Assembly (NCBI GenBank): GCA_018398765.1
Contig: JAHBMJ010001763.1
Span: forward strand, 1-25,563
Direction: 5' to 3'
Length of the DNA: 25,563 nucleotides
Source of the DNA: Chromera velia
Lineage: Eukaryota > Sar > Chromeraceae
The notes below the pieces were generated by a model. That model was not told the origin of the DNA, made no database searches, and saw only the letters and a list, made by a program, of their open reading frames with translations. Made by a program: the position numbers and the translations under genes. Each line of letters opens with the position of its first letter. Positions within the stretch are counted from its first letter, which is position 1. This document shows positions 1 to 10,205 of this stretch, in pieces.

Positions 1-36
1 TAGGTGGTTGCATATGGTGAATTATGGCGAGAAAAG

Positions 37-109
37 TGGCTACGGCAGGAATCGAACCCGAAATCACGTGTATGTGAATGTGACGCTCTACCGAAAGAGC
101 TGCATATTG
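37..109 (-). pseudogene. Degenerate tRNA-like sequence
   Basis: Read on the minus strand, this stretch has a good D-arm (GCTC paired with GAGC around a TTTCGGTA loop) and a T-arm with the classic TTCGATT loop. The 3' acceptor strand CGTAGCC is followed by A. The 5' acceptor half (CAATATG) pairs at only four of seven positions. The anticodon arm closes only with an oversized loop of about 12 nt, so no anticodon can be assigned. It is most likely a tRNA pseudogene or the tRNA-derived head of a SINE. A tRNA with an intron or an unusual anticodon loop is less likely. Confidence 0.4.
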
Positions 110-894
110 TAAAATAGGTAGGGAACCTGCATGAGAGGGCTCAGTCAGTAATATGCCGCGGATGCCGGTTCATGCATATGCATGTAGCGATTATAGCCGA
201 TTATTTTGATGCATGCATATACGCTAATTTTAATGCTCCTGCAGAGCATGCCGTGGCCCCGTTGATTCGGCGTTGAAAGGGGGAAACCGGGGGTTGCGCA
301 TTATTGTATATGAAGGCCTAAATACGACTAAAAATTAGTCTGAAATTCTTACTTATAGTTATAGCAAATCGATCTGCAAACTGTCTATAATACATATTCT
401 TTACCTGAGTTTATAAAACTAATTTGCCATATTTTTTCTAACATTTTTAAAAAGGAAAAAATGACGATCTAGAGAATGATTGACTCGTTTTCTAGTTAAC
501 ATGATCTCTCAATACACTAATAACTCGATTAGGTTCGATACGAAAACACAGTAAAGGTATCTGTGAAAAGGCCCCAGACACGAAAGACAGTCTGAGGACC
601 GGGGAGGAGTGAGCCAACAGTATTTAACCTAGTCTTTGACAGTGTATTACAGTGTCTACATGTATGTCTGCATCACTTATACAATAGTTACTCTTTCATC
701 ATCTTTTACCCTTTGTCCTAGCCTTTGTCTCTCCATCTGGCTGTCTGTCTGAGACACTGTCAGTTTCTCTACTTCAGTCTGGGTGCATCGGCCTCGATCT
801 CTTTCTCCTATGCAGAACCGTACATCCATCTGGCTCTTTCCCTCTCTCACTCTCTATCTCTCCCTGATCATGAGTCTTCGTCTGCTACCTGTCT
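110..894. other. Non-coding region, no gene seen
   Basis: This stretch is AT-rich up to about 560 and then becomes pyrimidine-rich before the microsatellites. It contains one TGCATGCA palindrome at 210-217. The open frame that starts near 725 owes its length to the following CA/GA repeats and has no recognisable domain. Confidence 0.5.
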
Positions 895-972
895 GCTAAC
901 GTGCACACGTATACATACACACACACACATACACACATACACACACACACATACACACACACATAGTGTCAC

Positions 973-1020
<48 letters not shown>

Positions 1021-1070
1021 ACACACACACATACACACACACTCACGTACAGAGAGAGAGAGAGAGAAAA

Positions 1071-1105
<35 letters not shown>

Positions 1106-1216
1106 TCACACTCTCACCACTACATCGCACACACACATAAGCATGCATATTACTCAGACTGACAAGCTCGCACAGGTATAGATCGCACACGCATAGAAGG
1201 AGACACACATACACAC

Positions 1217-1254
<38 letters not shown>

Positions 1255-1255
1255 C
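895..1255. repeat. Compound (CA)n/(GA)n microsatellite cluster
   Basis: Alternating CA-rich dinucleotide repeats run from about 901 to 1050, interrupted by TA and GTGT units. A (GA)n tract follows to about 1102. After a short unique stretch, a second CA then GA tract lies at about 1204-1255. All long open frames here are low-complexity translations of the repeats. Confidence 0.9.
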
Positions 1256-1960
<705 letters not shown>

Positions 1961-1964
<4 letters not shown>

Positions 1965-3100
1965 CTCTTGGCCTCATACACATACGCATACACCTACATA
2001 CAATGTCATATAGACAAACATATGGAGAAGCAGACAGATAGGTAGGCAGGCGAGCAGGTGGGCAGGCAGGCAAACAGGCCATATTTTTATTCCAGGTGAG
2101 GGGAATTTTTTTACAGACAGCAAGACAGACCTAGAAGACAGACAAATAGTCAGTTACTGTGACTGTCTGTCGCTGCTAGTCGATCAGTGGGTTAGTTAGT
2201 CAGTCAGGCAGTCAGTCAGCCAGTCTTTTGCCCTTGCGCTTCTCCTCAGAGTCTCAGCACTCCTGCATTCAATCAACGTGCAGCTGGTCACTCAAAGGAG
2301 ACGAATTTTAATACACACATAGCCTAAGAGACATAGAAAAATGTGGAACGGAGAAAGCTAGACAGAGTACATGAAGATAAAACCATATCACAGACTGGTA
2401 TCCACGCACATAAATACCGGAAAAATTTGTTTATAGGGGTACCGTGCATCGAAACGAGTATCGTGGACAGCAACGGGGGGATACTTTAAGATAGAGATGT
2501 AGACGAACACGGAAACCCAACACGCCTACTCATTCACCCATTTACTCAAAGACACAAAGATTCACAGCCTAAAGTCAGTATAGACAGGAAATCACATGTA
2601 TTGTATAGCAGGCTCAAACAGGGTGAATAGAGCTAGAGGAAAGCCATAGGCACCCGGGTTCAGCAGCTCGCTCGCGGCAAAGAGTCGCATGCGCTTGCTA
2701 GCAGATTGTCTCTGACTGTCTCCCTTTCATTTATGGAGTCAAATAAACAGGGGGAATACGAAGACAGGAACAGATTGACCACTCACCTTTCCTTGGAGCA
2801 GGACAGGTGGAGACCTGACTAAAGGGCAGATCTGCTTAGTTCGGAAACAATATGAAACTTACAAGAAATAGATGATTGAGGTTTGACAGATTGAGACGCG
2901 CGGAGACAGCGTTTGAAGAGTAGTGTTTTCACCCAGCTCTCACTCACTGTCACGTTCACGTCCGTCATTAAGTTGAAGATTTCCCTCATCTGCTCACCCA
3001 CATTACAAAGTCTGACAAAGCTGTTGAACAGCGCATCTAATAGCACATCTGAATTCAGACTTCAGAGGCGGTCGAATTTAATCATTTCAATCAATGACAT
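1961..3100. other. Non-coding region, no gene seen
   Basis: No ORF with a recognisable domain or convincing splice pattern was found. The stretch contains short GGCAGGCA-type and (CAGT)n simple repeats at about 2040-2080 and 2190-2225. A TGCATGCA palindrome lies at its end (3100-3107). Confidence 0.45.
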
Positions 3101-3107
3101 GCATGCA

Positions 3108-3870
3108 CAAAATTTTTACTGCGCGGTCCCGTAAGGCGTTTGCGACCCGAAATGTGAGGAAGTACGTAAGTGGCGCGCGTGCAAAATTCGGTGTAGGGGG
3201 CGGGGCTCACCTTTACTTTTTTCCTTTCGGTTTGGGCTACAGATACCGTGGCTCGGGGGCCACGGCATAGCCGACACTTTCGCAAATCGCCTCGGGGGGC
3301 AGCTCAGCTGTGCTGGGATCAGCCGAGAGGCCCTGAGATCGCACGCACTCGCATAACGCATTTTTTCATTTTTGGGGACCGGGGGGATCGGTTCTGTCTC
3401 CGTCATGGTCGGTATCGCCCGAGTTCCAAAATATACCCCTCAAGCAACTCGCACGGAGCCGCGATCGCACATGCCTTATAATTACTTTGCGCATGCGTGC
3501 CCCTCAAGTAACTCGCACGGAGTTGCACATACATATACGACGCGCGCGCGGTCCCGAAAAGAATACTTCGCTGCCGTGGCCCCCGCCCCATGGCAGCACA
3601 CAACTTAGACATGCCCAAGCCCCCGATGGTGTGCATCAATTAGCGGACCCCTAAATAGCCCCCCGAGGCACTCACCCAACTGGTTGGGTGTATCCCGTAT
3701 CGATATCGATATAATTTTTCGGGACATCGATCTCCCCCCCAAAAGATGGAGAGCTGCGATATGCGCGTGCGTGCGATCTCAGGGCCTCTCGGCTGATCTC
3801 AGCAAAGCTGAGCTGCCCCCCGAGGCGATATATAGGTCTCAAGGTCTGCTTATGGCCTTGCTACTGGACA
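3108..3870. repeat. GC-rich repeat island with 72-bp inverted arms
   Basis: The arms at 3288-3359 and 3756-3827 are reverse complements of each other with four mismatches in 72 positions. They enclose about 400 bp. Inside, a 22-bp motif containing CAACTCGCACGGAG (one variant has TAACTCGC) occurs near 3436 and 3502. A CCACGGCA motif and its reverse complement lie near 3259 and 3575. No transposase is encoded. This fits a non-autonomous fold-back or MITE-like element, possibly nested. The open frames across the island on both strands are repeat-driven and were not accepted as genes. Confidence 0.7.
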
Positions 3871-3934
3871 TGTGAAGGAACAAAAGTCAATTCTTAGTTG
3901 ACAGCTTGAAACTGTTCATCTGAAATCCTTCAAA

Positions 3935-6245
3935 ATGCTGCGCGAGTCTGTCCGTTTCGCCACTGTCTTGGCGCTGTGCATCGTTTCAAACGCACTCGAG
4001 GACTGCAAGAAGGCGTGCACCAGAGAGTTCAAACCTGTGTGCGGAGTGAACGACGAGGGAATCTTCAAGACCTTCTCCAACAAATGCGTGCTCCGTAAGT
4101 CTGAATAGGCACCCACTGGAGTTCTTTTTTCACAAAAATGGGGAGGCATTCGTCTGTTCCATGTTCAAGTGACTGACCTTTTTTGGCTTCGCTGTCTCGT
4201 TATTGTGTTGCAGACAACGCGTGGTGTGACGACTCTTCTCTGCGGATTGTCGCGGACGGTCCCTGTGACGAGGCGGTCGCCCCTGAGGAGGACGACTGCA
4301 AGAAGATGTGCACACAGGTGTACAAGCCGGTGTGCGGAAAGAACGCCAAAGGGGAGCAGAGTACTTTCGGCAACAAGTGTATGTTCGGTCAGTTGGTTCA
4401 GTTGCTCACACAGCTGACTTGTTCATTTTGCTCGACTTTCTCTTCAAGCATAAGGCTGGGAAGAGTGACTGCAAGGGTCTGTCCGTGTCTCGTGTGCTGC
4501 CGCGAAGAGAATTAAGGTTTCGAGAACGCGAGTGTCAGGATGAGTGTCGCGTCATACCCTGAAGATGACGTCGTCGCACGCAACAGCAAACGCACAAAAT
4601 CGTATGGAACCACCCGTGCAGATCATTTTGACCCCAACCGGTCTCTTAATGTGCATGGACAACGAAGACCGAGGCCATGCAATTCCGACTGTCACTCACC
4701 CCACTTGCCGTGCTCAGCAAACACCCAGATTCACGGAACCTTCCTCTTTCCAGGTCTTCTTGGTTTGATGCATCACATGCAAAGAAGATCAAATCGAAGT
4801 ATCCCTGCAGAGAACGCCAAGTGCGACGACTCTTCTCTGCGGATTGTCGCGGACGGTCCCTGTGACGAGGCGGTCGCCCCTGAGGAGGACGACTGCAAGA
4901 AGATGTGCGCACAGGTGTACAAGCCGGTGTGCGGAAAGAACGCCAAAGGGGAGCAGAGTACTTTCGGCAACAAGTGTATGTTCGGTCAGTTGGTTCAGTT
5001 GCTCACACAGCTGACTTGTTCACTTTGCTCGAAGTGCGCGCTGGGTTATTCCGTTGGTGTATCTTCTTATTGCACGACTTTCCTTCACAAAACCGCTAGG
5101 CACCAGAGTCACGTGAAGGACCTGTGGGCAGCTCGTCGAGACAGCACACGTATAACGATGCCTACATTGTCTTCACTTCTTCTCCTCGCACTGTGTTCAC
5201 GCACACAAAACGCATGACACACCCATGCAGAGAACGCTGTATGCGACGACGTCTCGCTTGTCCTTCTGCACGAGGGCGAATGTGAAATGGAGGGCAAAAA
5301 CGGAGCGGGGGACAAGACCGCACCCGTCATCGACGAGGACTGCAAGAAGGTCTGCATGGCCGTCTGGCAGCCTGTGTGCGGGATGGACGAGGACGGGAAG
5401 GAGACGACCTACTCGAACAAGTGCACATTCGGTCAGTCAGTCAGTCAGTCAGTCAGTCAGTCAGTCAGTCAGCCTGTCGGATGGCCGGTCAGTCAGAGTC
5501 AGACGTCAATGCATGCAGTTCTGTTCACAGATTCCCTGAATGAACGGCTGCCTTCCGTGGGCTCGAGTGGGTCTAGGGTTTTCTTATTTCACTGGGGAGA
5601 AATCGAACCAAAGAACTCACGAAATACCATCAGCACAGCCAAAAAAGCAGACACATATACAGTCGTACATGCGCATATCGAGAGAAGGCAAGGGAAGCTC
5701 AAATATATGCACAAAGGGACATCCTCGAAGGTGTATACTTGACTGTTTTCTTGCAGATAACGCTCGGTGCGACGACAAGACCTTGGTCATCGTCAAAGAG
5801 GGAGAGTGCGAAGGGAAGGACCGCTATGTGGAGGCAATCGCAAGGAGACGTGAGTTTGACGTTGAGGAATTTGAGTGAAACGGTGCATCATCTTTTGCAT
5901 TTGCGTAGCGGGCTGCTGTAAAAACGGATCAGGGTTTTCCAGTTCTCCCTCACGACATCCGAAAAGTGCCGTCAGGGGGTCTTCGCGAGGGAGAGAGAAA
6001 AGATGATTTTCAGTTAGACTTTATTCCGCAGGGGTGCTTTGTTTCTGTGTGAAGGAGAGCATCCGTCGCAGTTTGACCTCGATTTTGTCGCTTCTACCCG
6101 CCTTGTGCCTTCCTCTGTCGAGCTTGTGTTCCACTGCATGATTCGGTTTTTGCTTTTATCCCGCTTTTGGCCCAACTTCTGCCTGCCTCATAATTGACTT
6201 GCCGATCACCCACCCCCCCCTCTGTGTGTGTGTGTGCGTGTGTGC

Positions 6246-6282
<37 letters not shown>

Positions 6283-6902
6283 TGAGTGAGTGCAGTGACA
6301 AAGAAGGGAAGTGGCATGGAGACCACGAAGGTTGCAGGCAAGTGCGACTTCACGGGATGTTCGGGAGCTGACGGCCCCGTCTGCGGGTCTGACGGACGGA
6401 CCTACTACTCCTCATGTGACATGGCCTCTGCCGCCTGCGAGGACCCCTCTGCCAAGCTATTCCAAGTCCACGAAGGCAGTTGCAGCGGAGAGGCCAGACA
6501 ACCCGAAGTGAAGTTTGCAGGTGAGGTTACGAGACATACGGTACTGCGTGTTCAAGCGTGAACACAAAAGACGGGCAGAATTCTCCCACTTTCTCCTTGA
6601 AGGGCTTTCAGGGGGTTGGGGAAGGGCAGGCAGCAGAGAGTCGTGCAATCGCAGAAATATTTTGGATCGATCTCTCCGCTGAGGGGATGGTAAATGGAAG
6701 TCTTCTCTTTTGCCAGCGAAGAAAGAAGACGGGGAAGAAGCTGCGGAATGGAAGACATGCAACGGGTGGGTAAAGAAGGAAACTTTGGTGCATAGTGGCA
6801 AGAGGCACAGAGAGACTTGTCTGTTTTGCGGCAGCGAATCAATGTGTTTTTCCTCTTCTCTCGCCTCTTCTCTCGCCTTTATCAGCGTCTGCGTATGTGA
6901 AT

Positions 6903-6944
<42 letters not shown>

Positions 6945-7236
6945 GGCAGCAGGCAACGTAGACTGCGCAATCCACTGCGACAATCGGTGGGAGCCCGTCT
7001 GCGCCTCCAACGGCCACACCTTCAGGAACAAATGCCATCTCGACAGGGATGTCTGCGTTGCCTTCTCTCAGCCGAGGGGGGACAAGGAGATTCTCCGATT
7101 CGTGCACGAAGGCTCTTGTCGGTCCGAGGTTGTCGCACAGACTCACCCTTCTGCGCACACTGCGAGAGAGTTGACAGAAGACGCTGAGAAGGCAAAGCTA
7201 GCACCGCTGCTTTCTCGTCGCTCCAAGTCTGCATGA
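3935..7236 (+). CDS. Secreted six-domain Kazal-type serine protease inhibitor
   Basis: Seven exons are proposed: 3935-4094, 4214-4387, 4811-4984, 5231-5431, 5757-5849, 6296-6520 and 6953-7236. All introns are GT-AG and all are in phase 1; the joined frame gives about 436 aa. Residues 1-20 form a likely signal peptide ending in SNA, so the product is probably secreted. Six Kazal domains follow, starting near residues 24, 82, 140, 207, 284 and 347. Each has six cysteines, with PVCG or PVCA after the second cysteine and NKC or SSC at the fourth. The C-x3-C spacing of the first two cysteines recalls oomycete and apicomplexan inhibitors. Predicted P1 residues, two positions after the second cysteine, are Arg30, Gln, Gln, Ala, Gly and Asn, so only domain 1 looks trypsin-directed. 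Introns 1 to 4 cut domains 1 to 4 between cysteines 4 and 5; domains 5 and 6 each lie in one exon. The start is the first ATG and directly precedes the signal peptide. The target protease is unknown. Confidence 0.88.
4228..5032 (+). repeat. Recent tandem duplication of a Kazal exon
   Basis: Bases 4228-4435 and 4825-5032 are direct repeats 208 bp long with two mismatches (4312 against 4909, and 4426 against 5023), offset by 597 bp. The copies cover nearly all of exons 2 and 3 of the Kazal gene plus about 48 bp of each following intron. The only coding difference inside the repeat turns Thr into Ala directly after the second cysteine, next to the predicted P1 position. Confidence 0.95.
5432..5473 (+). 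repeat. (GTCA)n microsatellite starting at a 5' splice site
   Basis: About ten GTCA units begin exactly at the first base of intron 4 of the Kazal gene, so the donor GTCAGT is part of the repeat. Introns 2 and 3 of the same gene also begin GTCAGT but are not expanded. Confidence 0.85.
6221..6295 (+). repeat. (GT)n tract at the 3' splice site of Kazal exon 6
   Basis: A GT dinucleotide tract and then GAGT units run directly into the acceptor TGCAG at 6291-6295. There is no ordinary pyrimidine tract in the last 60 bases of the intron; a short C run lies near 6213-6221. Confidence 0.85.
6896..6952 (+). repeat. (GT)n tract at the 3' splice site of Kazal exon 7
   Basis: A GT dinucleotide tract ends at the acceptor, where two tandem CAG trinucleotides (6947-6949 and 6950-6952) give alternative in-phase acceptors. 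Using the first would add one residue. Confidence 0.8.
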
Positions 7237-8804
7237 TGAATGTGATTTAAACGGTGGAGAGAGAGATGGTGACCGGCAGCTTGTGCGTGGGAGGGGGAAA
7301 CATGCAGATCAGCGTACGCACAGGTATCCTGCACTTCCCCGTCGATTACTGGAGGAGGCTGTAACGCAGGACTGTCTGCATCCATGAAATCCATAAATAC
7401 ACGTGTTCGTTTGTTTTGTCTGTCGGCATGTTTGTGTGATGCATGTGCGGGTTTTTTGGTCGGAAGGTCTGTTTATGTTTTGCGTTACTTCTTGATTGCA
7501 CGAAGTGATTGCGTGCATTGTCGCTCCTACGTGCTCGCTTTGTTGCATGTAACCCCAAATCATGTTGTTTGTGCTCTGACTAGATGCCAGTAGATGAATG
7601 ATTTTGCACGGTTTTGAGTCTACGCAACCGGTGATGCTCTGTCTGGCCAAAGCGCTACACAGAAAAGTCAAAAGAAAGAAAAGAGGCAACTGCATGTCAA
7701 TTGATCTTCAAGGGAACAGTTAGGGCCTCTGGTCAGCCGCTGCCCTCTCTGCCATGGTCGAATTGAAAGACAATGCATTTAATCGCATCTTCTCGTTTGT
7801 TCGTGAGCCTGACATGGGGTGACAAATCACTGACAATTTAAATTATAACTTAAGTTGAAGGCTGCATGTAAGAGTAGTGATGATGATGATGATGATTGAG
7901 GGTTAAATCCTAGATTTAGCGACGCCAAATCCCAAGCCACTAGCAAGGCTTTGAGGACAACCCAGAGCATACATTCATGGGGGGGGGGGATGAGGAAGCC
8001 TGCATGCCAATCGGATCGATTCGCTTCAACTTGCCTTATCAACAGAATGGACCTTCTTGAGATAGTCGGCTATAGCTTTGGAACCGCTTCTAGGCAGAAT
8101 TGTGCACAACAGCAACACCATATCCTTCATTTTTTTCTCATTATCAGAAGTGCCCCTCCCGGTTGCACCTGCAACGCGTTGTGCGATCTGTATTCTTATA
8201 TCAATGGGTGCTTTCTGCTTCGCAATTTCGTACAGTTCTTTCAGCCTGTTCCGTTCCCTTTCTGTGTCCTTAACTTCGCTTGAAATCTATGTAATTTTTT
8301 TTTGTTACGTAAATACATTAAAATCTTGATTTAGATCTAAATTTCAAAAGTTACTCAATCAAGTCATAGATGTGGTAAGCGTGAAACAAAAAATGTTAAC
8401 TGATTATAGCTTAGTGTTTACCGCGAGGCCATACCGAGAATGAACACTACGGGACAACCGCAATACTGCTCTTCGGGGCCATTTAACTCTTTTGATCAAT
8501 TTTTGACTTAGATGCATCGAACGGTCTATCTGCATGCATGTATGTCTCCATGTGTTCTGTTTGAAAGTAGTGATGCTTCGTATGGGTATATATTCTCTCT
8601 CGCACCAATCAATCACCATGGCAAATGAAAGTGTGATAAGAGTACTTCAGAATACATGGGGTCCATACCATAAGAAGTTAACAGTCAGACACTTAAACAA
8701 ATATATTTAGATGAGCCAGAGCAGCATATCCATCTCCTCTGTCAACTGCATGCTCACACCATACAGCTAGGCAGGGGACTATTTTTTTCAGTCATAACTG
8801 CAAT
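7237..8804. other. 3' flank of the Kazal gene and non-coding region
   Basis: The first few hundred bases probably contain the 3' untranslated region, but no polyadenylation signal can be assigned with confidence. Beyond that there is a short (GAT)n run near 7878-7897, a G run near 7979-7988, AT-rich DNA and one TGCATGCA at 8531-8538. No coding exon could be supported on either strand. Confidence 0.45.
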
Positions 8805-9106
8805 GCATGCCGGGGGCGAGTGAGGTGTTTTTTGCCCCCCCCTCTGCATAGGAGACCGGCGCTTTTCCGCAAAAAACTCGTTCTCATAATTAGTAAGGAG
8901 TTAGAAGCTGAAACTTTGTGTAAAAGGACGTTATAATGATAGAAAAAGAACTATGAAACAGATTTTAGTTCTTTTTCTATCGTTATAACGTCTTTTTACA
9001 GAAAGTACTATCAGCTTCTAACTCCTTACCAATTATGAAAACGAGTTTTTTGCGGAAATGCGCCGCTTTAGGGGGGTAAAAAGCACCCCACTCGCCCCCA
9101 GCATGC
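8805..9106. mobile_element. Fold-back (MITE-like) element with arms of about 145 bp
   Basis: The left arm (8805-8952) and right arm (8967-9106) are imperfect reverse complements separated by a loop of only about 14 bp. The whole 302-bp unit is therefore one large hairpin. Both outer ends are GCATGC followed inward by a G-rich block, and the arms share the core CCGCAAAAAACTCG and a TAGAAAAAGAACT inner end. There is no internal ORF. The structure fits a non-autonomous inverted-repeat element; mobility is inferred from structure alone. Confidence 0.8.
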
Positions 9107-9763
9107 GAAAGATCTGTGGCTTGGACTACTACAGTGCAGTGAGGAACGGGATAGGTAGGCAATGAAAGCAGCTGTGCATGCACACACTGGTACTGCTCTC
9201 TGAGCGATTTTGAACTCTATGCATGCATCTGTATCCCTGCAGGCAGGCAGTCCCCCATACAACTCTGAAAAGCCGGGCGGAGCCTTTGTTTGTATGTTTG
9301 GTGGGTTTTTTCCCTGTATGTTCATGCATGTAGAGACAGTGCATCTATACAGACTGTAACCGTTTCTGACTGTTTGACGTTCACGATATTTGAACCTTTC
9401 GGACCTCTCTGTGATAGGAATATGTACGCTAGTGTTCATTATTGGTATGGCCTGGCGTTAGCTCTAGGTTTAGTTTAGAGTAGCTTAGAAATCTATAGTT
9501 AGAAATTCTTTTATAAAACCAGAACAAATTCCCCAGGATCGAATTTTAACAGAATTTTAGGGAATTAATGCTAAGTCTGCGGCTATGTCTGCGGCTAAGA
9601 ATTAATTGACTGGAGTCAGAGAGAATTTAATGGGATTAAACGTTAAATTTACTTAGCTTGTAATCTAAAAATCTAGCTAGTTGTTGTTCTGTCGAACTTT
9701 CATGCTAAAAAATATAAAAGGGTGAGACAGACTAAGAAGTAGTTAAATGGGCAAGCGGCCCTA
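9107..9763. other. Non-coding region, no gene seen
   Basis: Two TGCATGCA palindromes lie at 9175-9182 and 9220-9227. A 12-bp unit around TCTGCGGCTA is repeated in tandem at about 9576-9600. The short ORFs lack domains and splice support. Confidence 0.4.
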
Positions 9764-9835
9764 GTATTCATCACATAGTCGTTAGTATGTATGATTAACA
9801 ATCAAAAGGTCCCGAGTTCAATTCTTGTTTACCTG
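9764..9835 (+). pseudogene. tRNA-Val(AAC)-like sequence, degenerate
   Basis: A 72-nt stretch follows a tRNA layout. The D-arm region TAGTCGTTAGTATG resembles an A box. The anticodon loop TTAACAA (anticodon AAC, valine) has four of five stem pairs, followed by AGGTC and a T-arm with loop TTCAATT and three or four stem pairs. The acceptor strands do not pair, so it is not expected to be a working tRNA. It lies just upstream of a minisatellite, which suggests a tRNA-derived retroelement (SINE) head or a simple pseudogene. Confidence 0.45.
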
Positions 9836-9857
9836 CTTTCTAAATCATATATCATCC

Positions 9858-10205
9858 GAAAGACTTCCTTTTGTGAAAGACTTTGTGATGAAAGACTTCC
9901 TTTTATGAAAGACTTTGTGATGAAAGATTTCCTCTTACATGTGAAAGACTTTGTGATGAAAGACTTCCTTTTGTAAAAGACTTTGTGATAAAAGACTTCC
10001 TTTCGTAAAAGACTTCATAATAAAAGACTTCCTCTTATAAAAGACTTCATAATGAAAGACTTCTTCTTATAAAAGACTTCATGATGAAAGACTTCCTCTC
10101 ATATTAAAAGACCTTGTGATGAAAAACTTCATAATGAAAGACTTCCACCTACGCGAAAGACTTGATGATGGCCTGTATCACTGCGTGAAAGACTTTTCGA
10201 AAGAC
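9858..10205 (+). repeat. Minisatellite with AAAGACTT core
   Basis: Degenerate tandem units of about 30-35 bp alternate AAAGACTTCCTTTT-like and AAAGACTTTGTGATG-like halves, drifting to AAAGACTTCATAATG and then decaying toward 10205. The open frame across it (9791-9976) reads as a repeated KDF-type peptide and has no homology I recognise, so it is treated as repeat-driven. Confidence 0.85.

Noticed and set aside
37-109. Functional tRNA gene
   Set aside because: The acceptor stem is only partly paired and the anticodon loop is oversized, so it is kept only as a tRNA-like pseudogene.
6717-6769. Possible extra Kazal-gene exon with a good acceptor
   Set aside because: Its acceptor phase fits the previous exon, but neither possible donor (phase 0 or 2) fits exon 7. 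Direct joining of 6520 to 6953 keeps the frame and both flanking Kazal domains intact.
9791-9976. ORF with KDF-type repeated peptide
   Set aside because: It is the direct translation of the AAAGACTT minisatellite and ends when the repeat phase drifts.
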